From NCBI GenBank assembly GCA_944385035.1, contig CALWVV010000003.1, forward strand, positions 62,001 through 126,000: a stretch of DNA of 64,000 bases, given 5' to 3'. The notes beneath the pieces were generated by a model, which was not told the DNA's origin, did not search any database, and saw nothing but the letters and a program-made list of their open reading frames with translations. The DNA comes from an uncultured Oscillospiraceae bacterium. Lineage in GTDB: Bacteria; Bacillota; Clostridia; Oscillospirales; Oscillospiraceae. This document shows positions 8,802 to 17,008 of this stretch, piece by piece. A program made the translations under genes and the position numbers. Each line of letters opens with the position of its first letter. Positions within the stretch are counted from its first letter, which is position 1.

Positions 8802-8852
8802 AAAAAAGACCTCCTCCGTCTCCGGGTCTAAACCCTGCGGAAGAGGTCTTTT
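8802..8852 (-). terminator. Terminator of rpoN
   Basis: On the minus strand AAAAGACCTCTTCCGCAGGG pairs with the later CTCCGTC...GAGGTCTTTTTT half, ending in a T run just past the rpoN stop. Confidence 0.75.
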
Positions 8853-8860
8853 CGGATTCT

Positions 8861-10219
8861 TTAACTCCATTTACGGCCGGAAGCACTGGGGATGTTCAGT
8901 TCCTCCCGATATTTGGCCACCGTCCGGCGGGATATGGGACAGCCCAGCTCCGCCATGGCCTCACATAGCTTCTGGTCGGACATAGGATGCCCCTTGTCCT
9001 CCCGTTCCACCAACCGGCTCAACAGCGCCTTGGCAGCGGCAGCGCCCACTTCCGCGCCGCCGGTCTGGGCCGTGGCACTGCGGGAAAAGAAATAGCTCAT
9101 GGGGTATACGCCCCGGCTGCATTGCAGATATTTTTCCCGCACCGCACGGCTAATGGTGGACTCGTGAAGCCCCAGTTCCCGTGCTACATCAGCCAGCCGC
9201 ATGGGGCGCAGCATACGCGGGCCCTCCCGGAAGAAATCCCGCTGCCAGTCCGCGATGCACTGGGCACAGCGGCGCAGCGTACTGTCCCGCTGTTCCAGCG
9301 CCCGTAGGACACCGTCCGCCTGACGCAGCTTTTCCGTGAGATAGGTTTTCACCTCCCGGTCATCCGACTGTTTCAGCAGCGAGCGGTAATAGCTGCTCAC
9401 CTGGATGGGAGGCCGTTCGCCGCCTCGAAGCTTGGCTACCAGCACGCCGTCCTCTTCCTCCAAAAACACATCCGGGAGTATGTACTGCACCTGATCAGGC
9501 TGTTCAAAGGGAGAACCGGGCCGCGGCTCCAGCTCCCGAATCACACGCTCAGCCTGCTGGACTTCCTCCACCGAGATCCCCAGCTTTGAAGCAATGGCCC
9601 GGTAGTGCCGCTTTGCCAGCGCCTCCAGATGATCCCGTACAATATCCAGCACGGGGCCGCTGGCATGGATACGGAGAAGCTGAAGCTCCAGACATTGAGA
9701 CAGGCTCTCCGCTCCCACCCCCGCCGGCTCCAGGGTCCTCAAAAGCTTCAGGCAGCGCTCAATGTGCCCTGCAGACCGGCCCAAATTGGCCGCCAGCTCC
9801 TCTACCCTCACCCGAAGGTATCCGTCTCCATCCAGGCAGGCAGCCAAATAACGCACTGTCTGGGCAGTATCCTCGTCCAGGTCCATGGTATAAAGCTGAC
9901 GGGAAAGAAAGCGAAAGAGCGTCTCTTCCAGTCCGCCCTCCGTCCCGATCCTGGCCAACGGGTCCAGTTCCTCCGCCCCCACATGCTGGTAATACCGGTT
10001 TTGCCCATCATTATCATCCAGCCACTTCAAGCGGCGCAGCAGCTCATCATCCTGGGGCCGCTCCGGCTCCGGCCTGCTGTCCTCCAACTCTACCACCGGG
10101 TTTTCCTGGACCAGATCATGCAGATATTCCTCTAGCTCCGCCGCACTCATCTGGAGCAGCTCCACACTTTGCAGTTGCTGTTGGCTGAGATGTTGCACTT
10201 GACTCTGGAGCAGCTCCAA
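8861..10219 (-). CDS. rpoN: RNA polymerase sigma-54 factor
   Basis: A 452-residue sigma-54. Region I is the glutamine-rich start (QVQHLSQQQLQSVELLQMS, about residues 7-25), followed by an acidic linker, the core-binding domain, a helix-turn-helix (LADVARELGLHESTISRAV) and the C-terminal RpoN box SRRTVAKYREELNIP, which contacts the -24 element. It directs RNA polymerase to -24/-12 promoters and needs an AAA+ activator. The start is a TTG with GGGAGG upstream. No activator with an AAA+ domain is encoded in this window, so its regulon lies elsewhere. Confidence 0.95.
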   Translation of the reverse strand: MELLQSQVQHLSQQQLQSVELLQMSAAELEEYLHDLVQENPVVELEDSRPEPERPQDDELLRRLKWLDDNDGQNRYYQHVGAEELDPLARIGTEGGLEETLFRFLSRQLYTMDLDEDTAQTVRYLAACLDGDGYLRVRVEELAANLGRSAGHIERCLKLLRTLEPAGVGAESLSQCLELQLLRIHASGPVLDIVRDHLEALAKRHYRAIASKLGISVEEVQQAERVIRELEPRPGSPFEQPDQVQYILPDVFLEEEDGVLVAKLRGGERPPIQVSSYYRSLLKQSDDREVKTYLTEKLRQADGVLRALEQRDSTLRRCAQCIADWQRDFFREGPRMLRPMRLADVARELGLHESTISRAVREKYLQCSRGVYPMSYFFSRSATAQTGGAEVGAAAAKALLSRLVEREDKGHPMSDQKLCEAMAELGCPISRRTVAKYREELNIPSASGRKWS

Positions 10220-10292
10220 CGGGACCGCCTCCCTTTCTCTTTTTTACGCTATTATATCAAATCTCTATTTTCTGTGCAAGGCAGATGCATCC

Positions 10293-10742
10293 TCATCCTG
10301 CCCCATATCCAAGCAGGCAGAGGATCAGTCCATAGATCACACTGGCTCCCATGCCAAATACCAGCACTGGCCCCGCCACCGTGAACAGCTTTGCAGCGGT
10401 GCCGGTAATCAGCCCTTCGCTTTTAAACTCCAAGGCCGGAGAAACCATAGCGTTGGCAAACCCAGTGATGGGGACCAGGGTACCCGCCCCTGCCCGTTTG
10501 GCGATCTTATCAAAAATTCCCAGTCCGGTCAAAACTGCGGCTGCAAAAATGAGCGTGATGGATACCGCGGTACCCACCTGCTCTTGATCTAGCCCCCAAT
10601 TCTGGTATAAATTCATCAGCCCCTGTCCCAGGGTGCAGATCCCACCCCCTACTACAAAGGCCCACACCATATTTTTTCCCACGGGCGAGGGCTTGGCTCG
10701 TTCACTGACCAGCTTTCCATAATCCTGATTGGTAATGTTCAT
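10293..10742 (-). CDS. spoVAC: Stage V sporulation protein AC
   Basis: A 149-residue protein with about four membrane helices and the SpoVAC pattern: a short polar N terminus (KPSPVGKNMVWAFVVGG), the segment VPITGFANAMVSPALEFKSEG and a glycine-rich end. SpoVAC is a mechanosensitive-type channel component of the SpoVA complex that moves dipicolinic acid into the forespore and releases it on germination. The ATG follows GAGGAGG. In most spore formers spoVAC is directly followed by spoVAD and spoVAE; here rpoN follows on the same strand and no other spoVA gene is in the window. Confidence 0.9.
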   Translation of the reverse strand: MNITNQDYGKLVSERAKPSPVGKNMVWAFVVGGGICTLGQGLMNLYQNWGLDQEQVGTAVSITLIFAAAVLTGLGIFDKIAKRAGAGTLVPITGFANAMVSPALEFKSEGLITGTAAKLFTVAGPVLVFGMGASVIYGLILCLLGYGAG

Positions 10743-10808
10743 GTCCCGGCCTCCTCTTGTTTCCCATAGGTTTTCTCCTCACAAGAATTTTATTCCAAAG
10801 AAATAACA

Positions 10809-10847
10809 AAAGGCGATGTACGAAATTGCTTCCTACATCGCCTTTTG
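10809..10847. terminator. Hairpin with T run upstream of spoVAC
   Basis: AAAGGCGATGTA, a 13-base loop, TACATCGCCTTTT. It has terminator form on both strands, but no recognised gene ends at it, so what it terminates is unclear. Confidence 0.6.
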
Positions 10848-11043
10848 TCTTGTGGTTAAAGTCTGAATGTCGCCACAGTTCTCAGCCGCATTCATGGAAG
10901 CGATCCCAAAACGGCTCTTCTGGGCCGCGCCGCTTTTGCGGCGTAAATTCGGAGCGAAGCGGAGAATTGCGCAGGGGCGGCTTTGCCGACCCCGAGCATT
11001 CAAATGCCGAAGGGTGGAGTCGCCTTGCAGGCGGCGGAACCCC

Positions 11044-11080
11044 AAAAAAGAAGCACCTGCTAAGCAGGTGCTTCTTTTTT
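11044..11080. terminator. Symmetrical intrinsic terminator
   Basis: AAAAAAGAAGCACCTGC, loop TAA or similar, complement and TTTTTT. Perfect on both strands. The tRNA-Arg transcript already has its own terminator 130 bases before it. Confidence 0.75.
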
Positions 11081-11093
11081 GGCACGCCCGAAG
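11078..11093 (-). repeat. Copy of the tRNA-Arg 3' end
   Basis: TTTGGCACGCCCGAAG at 11078-11093 is repeated exactly at 11241-11256, where it covers the CCA end, acceptor and part of the T stem of tRNA-Arg. The flanks differ. Confidence 0.6.
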
Positions 11094-11208
11094 CCGAAGC
11101 GAAGAACGGCGTGCCGGGGGCACGCCGGGCCGCTGCGGGTCCCTTCCCAGGAAGGCGAGTGCAGCGCACGAAGCCTGATTGGCACCAGAGGCAACATTAA
11201 AATAAAAA

Positions 11209-11242
11209 ACAAACCAGGATAGACCTTACATCTATCCTGGTT
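11209..11242 (-). terminator. Terminator of tRNA-Arg
   Basis: Minus strand AAACCAGGATAGA, loop, TCTATCCTGGTTT followed by TTTTTTATTTT, directly after the CCA end. Confidence 0.85.
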
Positions 11243-11319
11243 TGGCACGCCCGAAGGGACTCGAACCCCCAACATTCAGAACCGGAATCTGACGCTCTAT
11301 CCAATTGAACTACGGACGC
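11243..11319 (-). tRNA. tRNA-Arg (anticodon CCG)
   Basis: Minus strand begins GCGTCCGTAGTTCAA. Anticodon stem TCAGA/TCTGA encloses TTCCGGT, giving CCG. The T arm is GGTTCGAGTCC and CCA is encoded. Confidence 0.95.
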
Positions 11320-11442
11320 ATATCTCATTTCGCTCCGCTATTATAACAGATTTTTCCCCCTTTGTAAAGAGGAAATTTCCCCTCTCATTTTTGATCTGTT
11401 CGACGATTTTCCCCTTTCTCAACACAAAGAAGACCTTATACT

Positions 11443-11482
11443 GAAAAAGCGGCGTCCCCGCAACTATGCGGGACGCCGCTTC
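11443..11482. terminator. Terminator of the aminotransferase gene
   Basis: AAGCGGCGTCCCGC hairpin with a T run on the minus strand, four bases past the aminotransferase stop. Confidence 0.8.
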
Positions 11483-11485
11483 TGA

Positions 11486-12667
11486 TCAGCGATAGGAATC
11501 CGCCAGAGCTTTGAACTTGGGCAGAGCCCGCTGGAGCATCTCCGTCTGGACACAGTAGGAGATGCGCACATGTCCGGGCGCTCCAAACCCGGTTCCCGGC
11601 ACGATCAGCAGGTCAAACTTCTTGGCCCGCTCACTAAAGGCCAAATCGTCCGCCTCCAGGCTGCGCGGGAAGAGATAGAAGGCTCCGCCAGGCTGCACCA
11701 CATGGTAGCCCATCTCCCGCAGCGCCCCAACCAGCAGCTGAGCGTTGCGCTCATACACCTTCACATCGGCGGTCATGTCACAGCACAGGGAGGTCACCTG
11801 CTGGAACAAGCTAGGCGCATTGACATAGCCCAAAGACCTCCCAGCGCCCGCCACGGCGGCGTAGACGTCGTTTCCATCTGTCACATCCTCCGGCACCAGC
11901 ACATAACCCAGACGTTCACCGGGCAGGGACAGGGACTTGGAGAAGGAATAGCACACAATGGTATCCCGATAAATGCTGGGAATCCACTCCACCTTGAATC
12001 CCTCATAGACGATCTCCCGATAGGGCTCATCGGAAATGAGATAAATGGGGTGTCCATACTCCCGGCTCTTCTCCGTCAGGATGGAAGCAAGCTGCTCCAG
12101 GGTCTGCTTGGAATAGACCACACCGGAGGGATTATTGGGGCTATTCACTACCACACCCTTGGTGTGGGGGGTCAGAGCCTTTTCAAAGGCATCAAAGTCG
12201 ATCTGGAAGGCCTCGATTTCCGGGGGAATCAGCACCATCTTTGCGCCCGCTCCCTCAATAAACACCTTATATTCCGGGAAATAGGGGGCAAAGACAATAA
12301 ACTCGTCTCCGGGACAGGTCAGGCCGTTGAAGACACAGCACAAAGAAGCGGCCGCACCCACAGTAATATAAAGCCGGTCAGGGGAATAGCTTGTACCAAA
12401 GCGGCGGTTGAGGGAATCGGCAAAGCGCTGCCGTGCCCCCAGGTCACCCTGGGCACTGGTGTAGCAGTGGATCAAATCCGGCTGCTCCCGCAGCAGGTGG
12501 ATAGCCGTCTCATTTACCTCTGCCGGGGCGGGTACGCTGGGGTTGCCGATGGAAAAGTCAAACACATTTTCCGCACCAATCTCTGCAGCCCGGATTTTTC
12601 CATATTCAAACAATTCACGAATCACAGACCGGGCGGTACCCAGCCCTTTCATACGTTCTGAAACCAT
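11486..12667 (-). CDS. Class I/II pyridoxal-phosphate aminotransferase
   Basis: A 393-residue fold-type I aminotransferase. Recognisable parts are FSIGNPSVPAP near the N terminus, the cofactor-binding NSPNNPSG, SDEPYREIVY, and the Schiff-base lysine in YSFSKSLSLPGERLGY. It transfers amino groups between an amino acid and a keto acid, most likely aspartate, alanine or aromatic substrates. The ATG at 12667 has AGGAGG eight bases upstream, better placed than the GTG two codons earlier. A promoter at 12721-12749 and a terminator make it a single-gene unit. Nothing in the neighbourhood fixes the substrate. Confidence 0.88.
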   Translation of the reverse strand: MVSERMKGLGTARSVIRELFEYGKIRAAEIGAENVFDFSIGNPSVPAPAEVNETAIHLLREQPDLIHCYTSAQGDLGARQRFADSLNRRFGTSYSPDRLYITVGAAASLCCVFNGLTCPGDEFIVFAPYFPEYKVFIEGAGAKMVLIPPEIEAFQIDFDAFEKALTPHTKGVVVNSPNNPSGVVYSKQTLEQLASILTEKSREYGHPIYLISDEPYREIVYEGFKVEWIPSIYRDTIVCYSFSKSLSLPGERLGYVLVPEDVTDGNDVYAAVAGAGRSLGYVNAPSLFQQVTSLCCDMTADVKVYERNAQLLVGALREMGYHVVQPGGAFYLFPRSLEADDLAFSERAKKFDLLIVPGTGFGAPGHVRISYCVQTEMLQRALPKFKALADSYR

Positions 12668-12720
12668 GGTCACAACCTCCTAAAACCGAAACCGCCTGGG
12701 CGGTATATTCGTATGGGCAC

Positions 12721-12749
12721 ATTATAGCATAACAATTTATCCTAGTAAA
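12721..12749 (-). promoter_or_regulatory. Promoter of the aminotransferase gene
   Basis: Minus strand TTTACT, 17 bases, TATAAT. Confidence 0.6.
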
Positions 12750-12858
12750 GCAAAAATTCCCGTTCCAAACCCTTCCCGGCCCAGCAAAGCAGCCGCAAAA
12801 CCAATTTTCCTGCATGTGGCTTAGGTCCAACATTCAACCAATTTGGAAGAAACTGGCC

Positions 12859-12887
12859 TTTACAAAACAAAGACAAACAGCTATAAT
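12859..12887 (+). promoter_or_regulatory. Promoter of the enzyme I fragment gene
   Basis: TTTACA, 17 bases, TATAAT, 42 bases upstream of the start codon. Confidence 0.7.
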
Positions 12888-12929
12888 CTAAAAAAATATA
12901 ATTCTCTGCTCGATTCAGGGGGTGATAAG

Positions 12930-13685
12930 ATGCAGGTATTGACGGGAAAACCCATTATGGAACAGATCGTGGCCGGCCGTCTATGCTTTTACCGGCGTCC
13001 TATTCCCTCCCCTCAGCTCTACACACAAAACAACTGGCGTCAAGAGATCGCACGCTTTCATCAGGCCCAGCAAATTGCCATTGAAGAGCTGGGCTCCTTC
13101 TACATACGAGCCAGGGAGCAAGTAGGCGAGACCGTCGCCTCTATTTTTAACATCCACAGCCTTCTGCTGGAGGACCGGGACTATGTGGAAACGGTCCGCC
13201 GTCTCATCCAGGGACAGAGCGTCACTGCGGAATACGCCGTTCAAATGACCGAGCTGAGCTTTTCCTCTGCCTTCTCCGCCATGGACAGCCCCTACATGCA
13301 GGCCCGTGCGGCGGATATTCGGGACATCTCCCAGCGGGTCATCCGGGCCTTGATGGGAAACCGGCAGGAGCTTAGCATGGAAGCACCCGCTATCTTAGTC
13401 TCCGACTACTTTCTTCCCAGCGAGGTCATGGATTTTGATCAAAACCGTTTGCTGGGGCTGATCGCCCGGAAAGGAAGTCTGAACAGCCACACGGCTGTGC
13501 TGATCCGCGCCTTCCATATTCCCTCTATGGTAGAAGTAAGTCTTTCCGCCAAATGGGAGGGACATCTGGCACTCATGGACGGCTACACGGGAAAAATCTA
13601 TCTGGACCCGGAACAGGCCCAACAGGAAAGGCTACGGGAGCGCTACCAGGCTAACGGCTGCCCGGTGGAATATGCGGCGCTCTGA
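12930..13685 (+). CDS. Stand-alone N-terminal part of PTS enzyme I (PEP-utilising N-terminal and mobile domains)
   Basis: A 251-residue protein that aligns with the first half of enzyme I. Residues about 10-140 form the helical HPr-binding part (with IFNIHSLLLEDRDY, compare the enzyme I pattern ending in L.D). Residues about 150-225 form the phosphohistidine domain with GSLNSHTAVLIRAFHIP; His187 lies at the position of the active-site histidine. The C-terminal TIM barrel that binds phosphoenolpyruvate is absent, full enzyme I being about 570 residues. The frame ends cleanly before a terminator, and it has its own promoter and GGGGGTG site, so it looks like an intact short gene rather than a fresh truncation. 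It cannot itself use PEP; a phosphorelay or inhibitory role is inference. No HPr or EII genes are nearby. Confidence 0.75.
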   Translation: MQVLTGKPIMEQIVAGRLCFYRRPIPSPQLYTQNNWRQEIARFHQAQQIAIEELGSFYIRAREQVGETVASIFNIHSLLLEDRDYVETVRRLIQGQSVTAEYAVQMTELSFSSAFSAMDSPYMQARAADIRDISQRVIRALMGNRQELSMEAPAILVSDYFLPSEVMDFDQNRLLGLIARKGSLNSHTAVLIRAFHIPSMVEVSLSAKWEGHLALMDGYTGKIYLDPEQAQQERLRERYQANGCPVEYAAL

Positions 13686-13697
13686 CCATATGCGATC

Positions 13698-13732
13698 AAA
13701 AGCGGGACAAGCTAAGCTTGTCCCGCTGTTTT
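13698..13732. terminator. Bidirectional terminator between the enzyme I fragment and buk
   Basis: AGCGGGACAAGC, TAA, GCTTGTCCCGCT flanked by an A run on one side and GTTTTA on the other. It serves the convergent genes on both sides. Confidence 0.8.
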
Positions 13733-13746
13733 ATGTCTTTATGTCT

Positions 13747-14826
13747 TTAGTTTGAAGCTGCCGGCCGGTAGGTGTGGCAGTTCTCCTCGCCCCGGAGAAT
13801 CCGCAGTGTCCCCAGCGCCAGGGCCTCCATCTCGTTTTCCCCTGGAATCACCACCACCCGGCAAAGGTTGTGGAGATAATCAATGACCATCCCGGTGAGT
13901 TTCTTAGAGTTGGCCAGACCGCCGGTCAGAATTACCGCGTCAATCAGCTCAGTAAAGCACCCCAGCATAATGCCCACGCCCTTGGCAATCTGGAGTGCCT
14001 GCGCCTGGTAGACCAGGGCCGCCCACTCATCTCCCTGGGCAATCCGGCGCTCCACCTCCTGGCAGTCATGGGTGCCCAGAAGGGCGGACATCCCGCCCTC
14101 CCCCCGGAGCTTTTTGAGCATCTCCGCCTTGGTGTACTTTCCGGAATAGCACAGATCTACTACATACAGCATGTTGAGGCTTCCCGCCCGGTCCGGGGAG
14201 AAAGGACCTGCGTCATCGGACACCGAGTCGATGATCCTCCCGTGGCTGTGGGCTGAAATGGAGATCCCGCCGCCCAGGTGGGCCACCACCAGATTCATAT
14301 CCTCGTAGCGCCGCCCCATGGCCTGGGCATATTTATGGCTGGTCGCCCGTGCGTTGAGCACATGGCAGAAGCTGGTACGGGTCACCTCCCGGAAGCCTGT
14401 CACTTTCGCCTCCGGCAGCAGTTCGTCACTGGTCACCGCGTCGTAAATATAGGCGGGGATGTGGAGGGGCTGGGCAAAGGACCGGGCCATCAGTCCCCCC
14501 AGGTTGGAGGCGTGGTCAAAAACCGTGTGGTGCAGCAAGCACTCCTCCAGTTGGTCATCCACCAGATAGCCTCCCGCCACAATGTTGGGAATGATTCCGC
14601 CCCGGCCCACTACCGCGGCCAAGTTCCCCAGGTCATAGCCCTCCTGGGCCAGCCACCCCCGCACCAGGGCCACCCGGTAGTCCAGCTGGTCGTTTAAAGT
14701 GGGATAGGGTGCCAGATCCTGATTGGTGTGGGGAAAACTCTTTCCCATCAGGGGCTGCTCGTCCTGGTATACAGCGGCCTTTGTACTTGTGGAACCGGGG
14801 TTTAAAACTAAAATGTGATAGGCCAT
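13747..14826 (-). CDS. buk: Butyrate kinase
   Basis: A 359-residue ASKHA-fold acyl kinase. It starts with ILVLNPGSTSTK (phosphate-binding loop), contains VVAHLGGGISI and DAVILTGGLANSKKL near the adenosine site. It converts butyryl phosphate and ADP to butyrate and ATP. The length fits butyrate kinases (about 355) rather than acetate kinases (about 400). It lies 13 bases downstream of ptb on the same strand, the classical ptb-buk order, and ends at the bidirectional terminator. Confidence 0.93.
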   Translation of the reverse strand: MAYHILVLNPGSTSTKAAVYQDEQPLMGKSFPHTNQDLAPYPTLNDQLDYRVALVRGWLAQEGYDLGNLAAVVGRGGIIPNIVAGGYLVDDQLEECLLHHTVFDHASNLGGLMARSFAQPLHIPAYIYDAVTSDELLPEAKVTGFREVTRTSFCHVLNARATSHKYAQAMGRRYEDMNLVVAHLGGGISISAHSHGRIIDSVSDDAGPFSPDRAGSLNMLYVVDLCYSGKYTKAEMLKKLRGEGGMSALLGTHDCQEVERRIAQGDEWAALVYQAQALQIAKGVGIMLGCFTELIDAVILTGGLANSKKLTGMVIDYLHNLCRVVVIPGENEMEALALGTLRILRGEENCHTYRPAASN

Positions 14827-14839
14827 GGATAGCCTCCTT

Positions 14840-15757
14840 TCAAATGCTCTGGGACAGACCGCCCATGGCTGCGCTGATCAAAATGGACCAGTATTTTTCC
14901 TGGGCACTGGCTCCTCTGGAATTGACCGTAATGGGCACCTGCGCTCCCAGGACCACCCCGGCCATCTCGCCGCCCGCCAGGCCGTAGAGCGCTTTTCCCA
15001 GCACATTACCCACAGCAATAGCCGGAACCAGCAAAATGTCCGCATCCCCGGCCACCGGGCTTTCATAGTGCTTGGTCCGGGCAGCTTCCCGGTCGGTGGC
15101 CAAATCCAGGGAAATGGGGCCCTCCACCTCACAGGGGCCAAATTCTCCCTGGGCCCCCTCCTCCTTCAGCCGGGCGGCATCCTGGGTCTCGGGCATGGCG
15201 GCCGTAACGGTCTCCACTGCGCACAGTGCCGCTGCTTTTGGGCGTTCATAGCCTAAAAAATGACAAAATTCCACGGCGTTTTTTAAAATATGCCGTTTCT
15301 GCTCCAAATCCGGAGCCACCACCATACCCCCGTCCGTAATAAAAAGCAGCTTGTGGTAAGAGGGCACGTCCAAAATAGCCACATGAGACATCACCTGGCT
15401 GCGCCGGATTCCCTTTTCTTTGGACACCACAGCTTTCAGCATGGTCCCTGTTTGAAGCATCCCTTTGATGAGCAGTTCACCCTGCCCCTCCCGGATCAAA
15501 TCCACTGCCTGCTCCGCGCAGGCCTGCTCTCCCGAAGCCTGGACCACCTGATCTGCTTCCAGCTTCTCGCCCAGATGCCGGGCAATGGAAAAAATCTCCT
15601 CACGTTCCCCCACCAAAACCGGACGGATAAATCCATCCCGTCTGGCCGCAAACACAGCCTGGAGGGTATGTTCATCGTGGGCAGCCGCTACTACCGCCCG
15701 TTTCACAGGCAGATCGTGCAGTTTTTCCTTCAAGGCATCAAATCCTGAGATAACCAT
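14840..15757 (-). CDS. ptb: Phosphate butyryltransferase
   Basis: A 305-residue phosphate acyltransferase of the Ptb group. Characteristic parts are AAAHDEHTLQAVFAARRDG near residue 25, VGEREEI, and a C-terminal segment with VPAIAVGNVLGKALYGLAGG. It converts butyryl-CoA and phosphate to butyryl phosphate, feeding the kinase encoded next. Start ATG at 15757 with GAGGAACG upstream. Together with the CoA-transferase at 4.5 kb it gives the cell two possible terminal butyrate routes. Confidence 0.92.
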   Translation of the reverse strand: MVISGFDALKEKLHDLPVKRAVVAAAHDEHTLQAVFAARRDGFIRPVLVGEREEIFSIARHLGEKLEADQVVQASGEQACAEQAVDLIREGQGELLIKGMLQTGTMLKAVVSKEKGIRRSQVMSHVAILDVPSYHKLLFITDGGMVVAPDLEQKRHILKNAVEFCHFLGYERPKAAALCAVETVTAAMPETQDAARLKEEGAQGEFGPCEVEGPISLDLATDREAARTKHYESPVAGDADILLVPAIAVGNVLGKALYGLAGGEMAGVVLGAQVPITVNSRGASAQEKYWSILISAAMGGLSQSI

Positions 15758-15865
15758 GGTCGTTCCTCGCTTTGTCTCGTTTTGCCCATTTTACCATGCC
15801 CCCATGGAAAAGTATAGCTGAAATACCGCCTCCGGCCTCTTTCACTTTTGTACGATTCTTCCCTC

Positions 15866-15894
15866 TTGACGAATTAAATAAAAATAGGTATAAT
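15866..15894 (+). promoter_or_regulatory. Promoter of tRNA-Thr
   Basis: TTGACG, 17 bases, TATAAT, 15 bases before the tRNA 5' end. Confidence 0.85.
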
Positions 15895-15909
15895 ACTAAG
15901 GCACTATTT

Positions 15910-15984
15910 GCTAGTGTGGCTCAGGGGTAGAGCAGCTCACTCGTAATGAGCAGGCCGTGGGTTCGATTCCCACCACTAGCTCCA
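15910..15984 (+). tRNA. tRNA-Thr (anticodon CGT)
   Basis: GCTAGTG/CACTAGC acceptor pairing, anticodon loop CTCGTAA giving CGT, T arm GGTTCGATTCC, CCA encoded. Confidence 0.95.
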
Positions 15985-16021
15985 GCTCGTCGCAGGCCTT
16001 ACCGCCTGCGGCGAGTTTTCC
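15985..16021 (+). terminator. Terminator of tRNA-Thr
   Basis: CTCGTCGCAGGC, loop, GCCTGCGGCGAG, then TTTTCCTT, immediately after the tRNA. Confidence 0.75.
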
Positions 16022-16089
16022 TTGAAAACAGAAATTTTCTCTTATTTATTAACATTTCTTTAATTTCGACGGTTTTTCCCTTTTATTAC

Positions 16090-16118
16090 TTGCAAATAAA
16101 ATTACCATCTGGTACAAT
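16090..16118 (+). promoter_or_regulatory. Promoter of the membrane-protein gene at 16.2 kb
   Basis: TTGCAA, 17 bases, TACAAT. Confidence 0.65.
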
Positions 16119-16197
16119 AATAAACTGATCGGATATGTCGCCGCAGGCGGCACACTCTTCGGACCTGGACGGTCCGCGTCAAGGAGATTGGATACGC

Positions 16198-16962
16198 ATG
16201 GATAAAAAGCAGAGAGAAGCACGGCGCCACCAGGAAGACGTCGCCCTGACCCGCGCACTGCTCTGGATCGCGGCGGCTGTTGTTTTGGAAGGGCTCCTGG
16301 TTCTTGTCAACCGTTTTTATATCAATTACTTTGTAAGCGAGATCGAACTTGTCGTCGTCCTTCAGGGAGTTTTGAAGTTCGTCCGGATCGCCGGTCTGGT
16401 TGTGGCTGCGGCCTGTCTGGTTTGGGCCTTCCTGAAAGCCCGGACGGCACAGAAAAAGGCGATCCTCCCCCTGCTGATCGCTGTGGCCGGCGGCGCTCTC
16501 ACCATTTGTTCCCATGTGGTACTGAAGTATAAGTCCACCGGCATGTCCATGCTGTTCTGGCTGGTCGTTGCCTGGGCTGTGCTGGCGGTGATCTATTATA
16601 TCTACCAGAAGGAGTTTTTCCTCTCTGCCGCCGCCACCGGCATGTCTGTTTTGGCCCTGTGGTTTGTGCGCTACGCCAGCGGAGTGAGCTATGAGGTAGC
16701 CCTCATCCTGGTCGGGATCCTTTTGGTCCTGGTGGTTACCCTCTTCTTGAAAAAGAAGGACGGTGTCCTCCCCCTGAAGACTCCCGTACAATTCCTCCCC
16801 GCGGGCTGCTCTTACAATGTGATTTTGGCCAGCTGCTTGGCCAGCATTGCGGTGGTAGTTGCCGCCCTGGTGGCCGGCGCTACGGTAGCCTATTATCTCA
16901 TCTTTGTTATGCTGGCCTGGATCTTTGCCCTGTTTGTGTATTACACCGTGAAGATGATGTAA
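16198..16962 (+). CDS. Polytopic membrane protein of unknown function
   Basis: A 254-residue protein: a short basic N terminus (MDKKQREARRHQED), then about seven hydrophobic helices, with a charged loop KARTAQKKA after the second and KKKDGVLPLK after the sixth. No conserved catalytic motif is visible. AAGGAG precedes the ATG at 16198; the longer frame would start inside the GC-rich leader. It has its own promoter and terminator. I do not recognise the family. Confidence 0.7.
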   Translation: MDKKQREARRHQEDVALTRALLWIAAAVVLEGLLVLVNRFYINYFVSEIELVVVLQGVLKFVRIAGLVVAAACLVWAFLKARTAQKKAILPLLIAVAGGALTICSHVVLKYKSTGMSMLFWLVVAWAVLAVIYYIYQKEFFLSAAATGMSVLALWFVRYASGVSYEVALILVGILLVLVVTLFLKKKDGVLPLKTPVQFLPAGCSYNVILASCLASIAVVVAALVAGATVAYYLIFVMLAWIFALFVYYTVKMM

Positions 16963-16976
16963 TTTTTTAAAACAAG

Positions 16977-17008
16977 AAAGCGGTTCCGCAACTTGCGGAA
17001 CCGCTTTT
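16977..17008. terminator. Bidirectional terminator
   Basis: AAAGCGGTTCCGCAA, CTT, the complement and TTTT, between the convergent membrane-protein and MATE genes. Confidence 0.85.

Larger units (their letters stand above)
10850..11208. other. GC-rich non-coding region between spoVAC and tRNA-Arg
   Basis: About 360 bases without a convincing gene. Several open frames cross it on both strands, but their translations are arginine/proline-rich and run through hairpins. It contains a strong symmetrical terminator at 11044-11080 and a 16-base copy of the tRNA-Arg 3' end at 11078-11093. It looks like intergenic filler or a decayed RNA gene region. Confidence 0.5.

Noticed and set aside
10833..11178. 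Several open frames on both strands between spoVAC and tRNA-Arg
   Set aside because: They run through perfect terminator hairpins and give arginine/proline-rich, low-complexity translations with no ribosome site.
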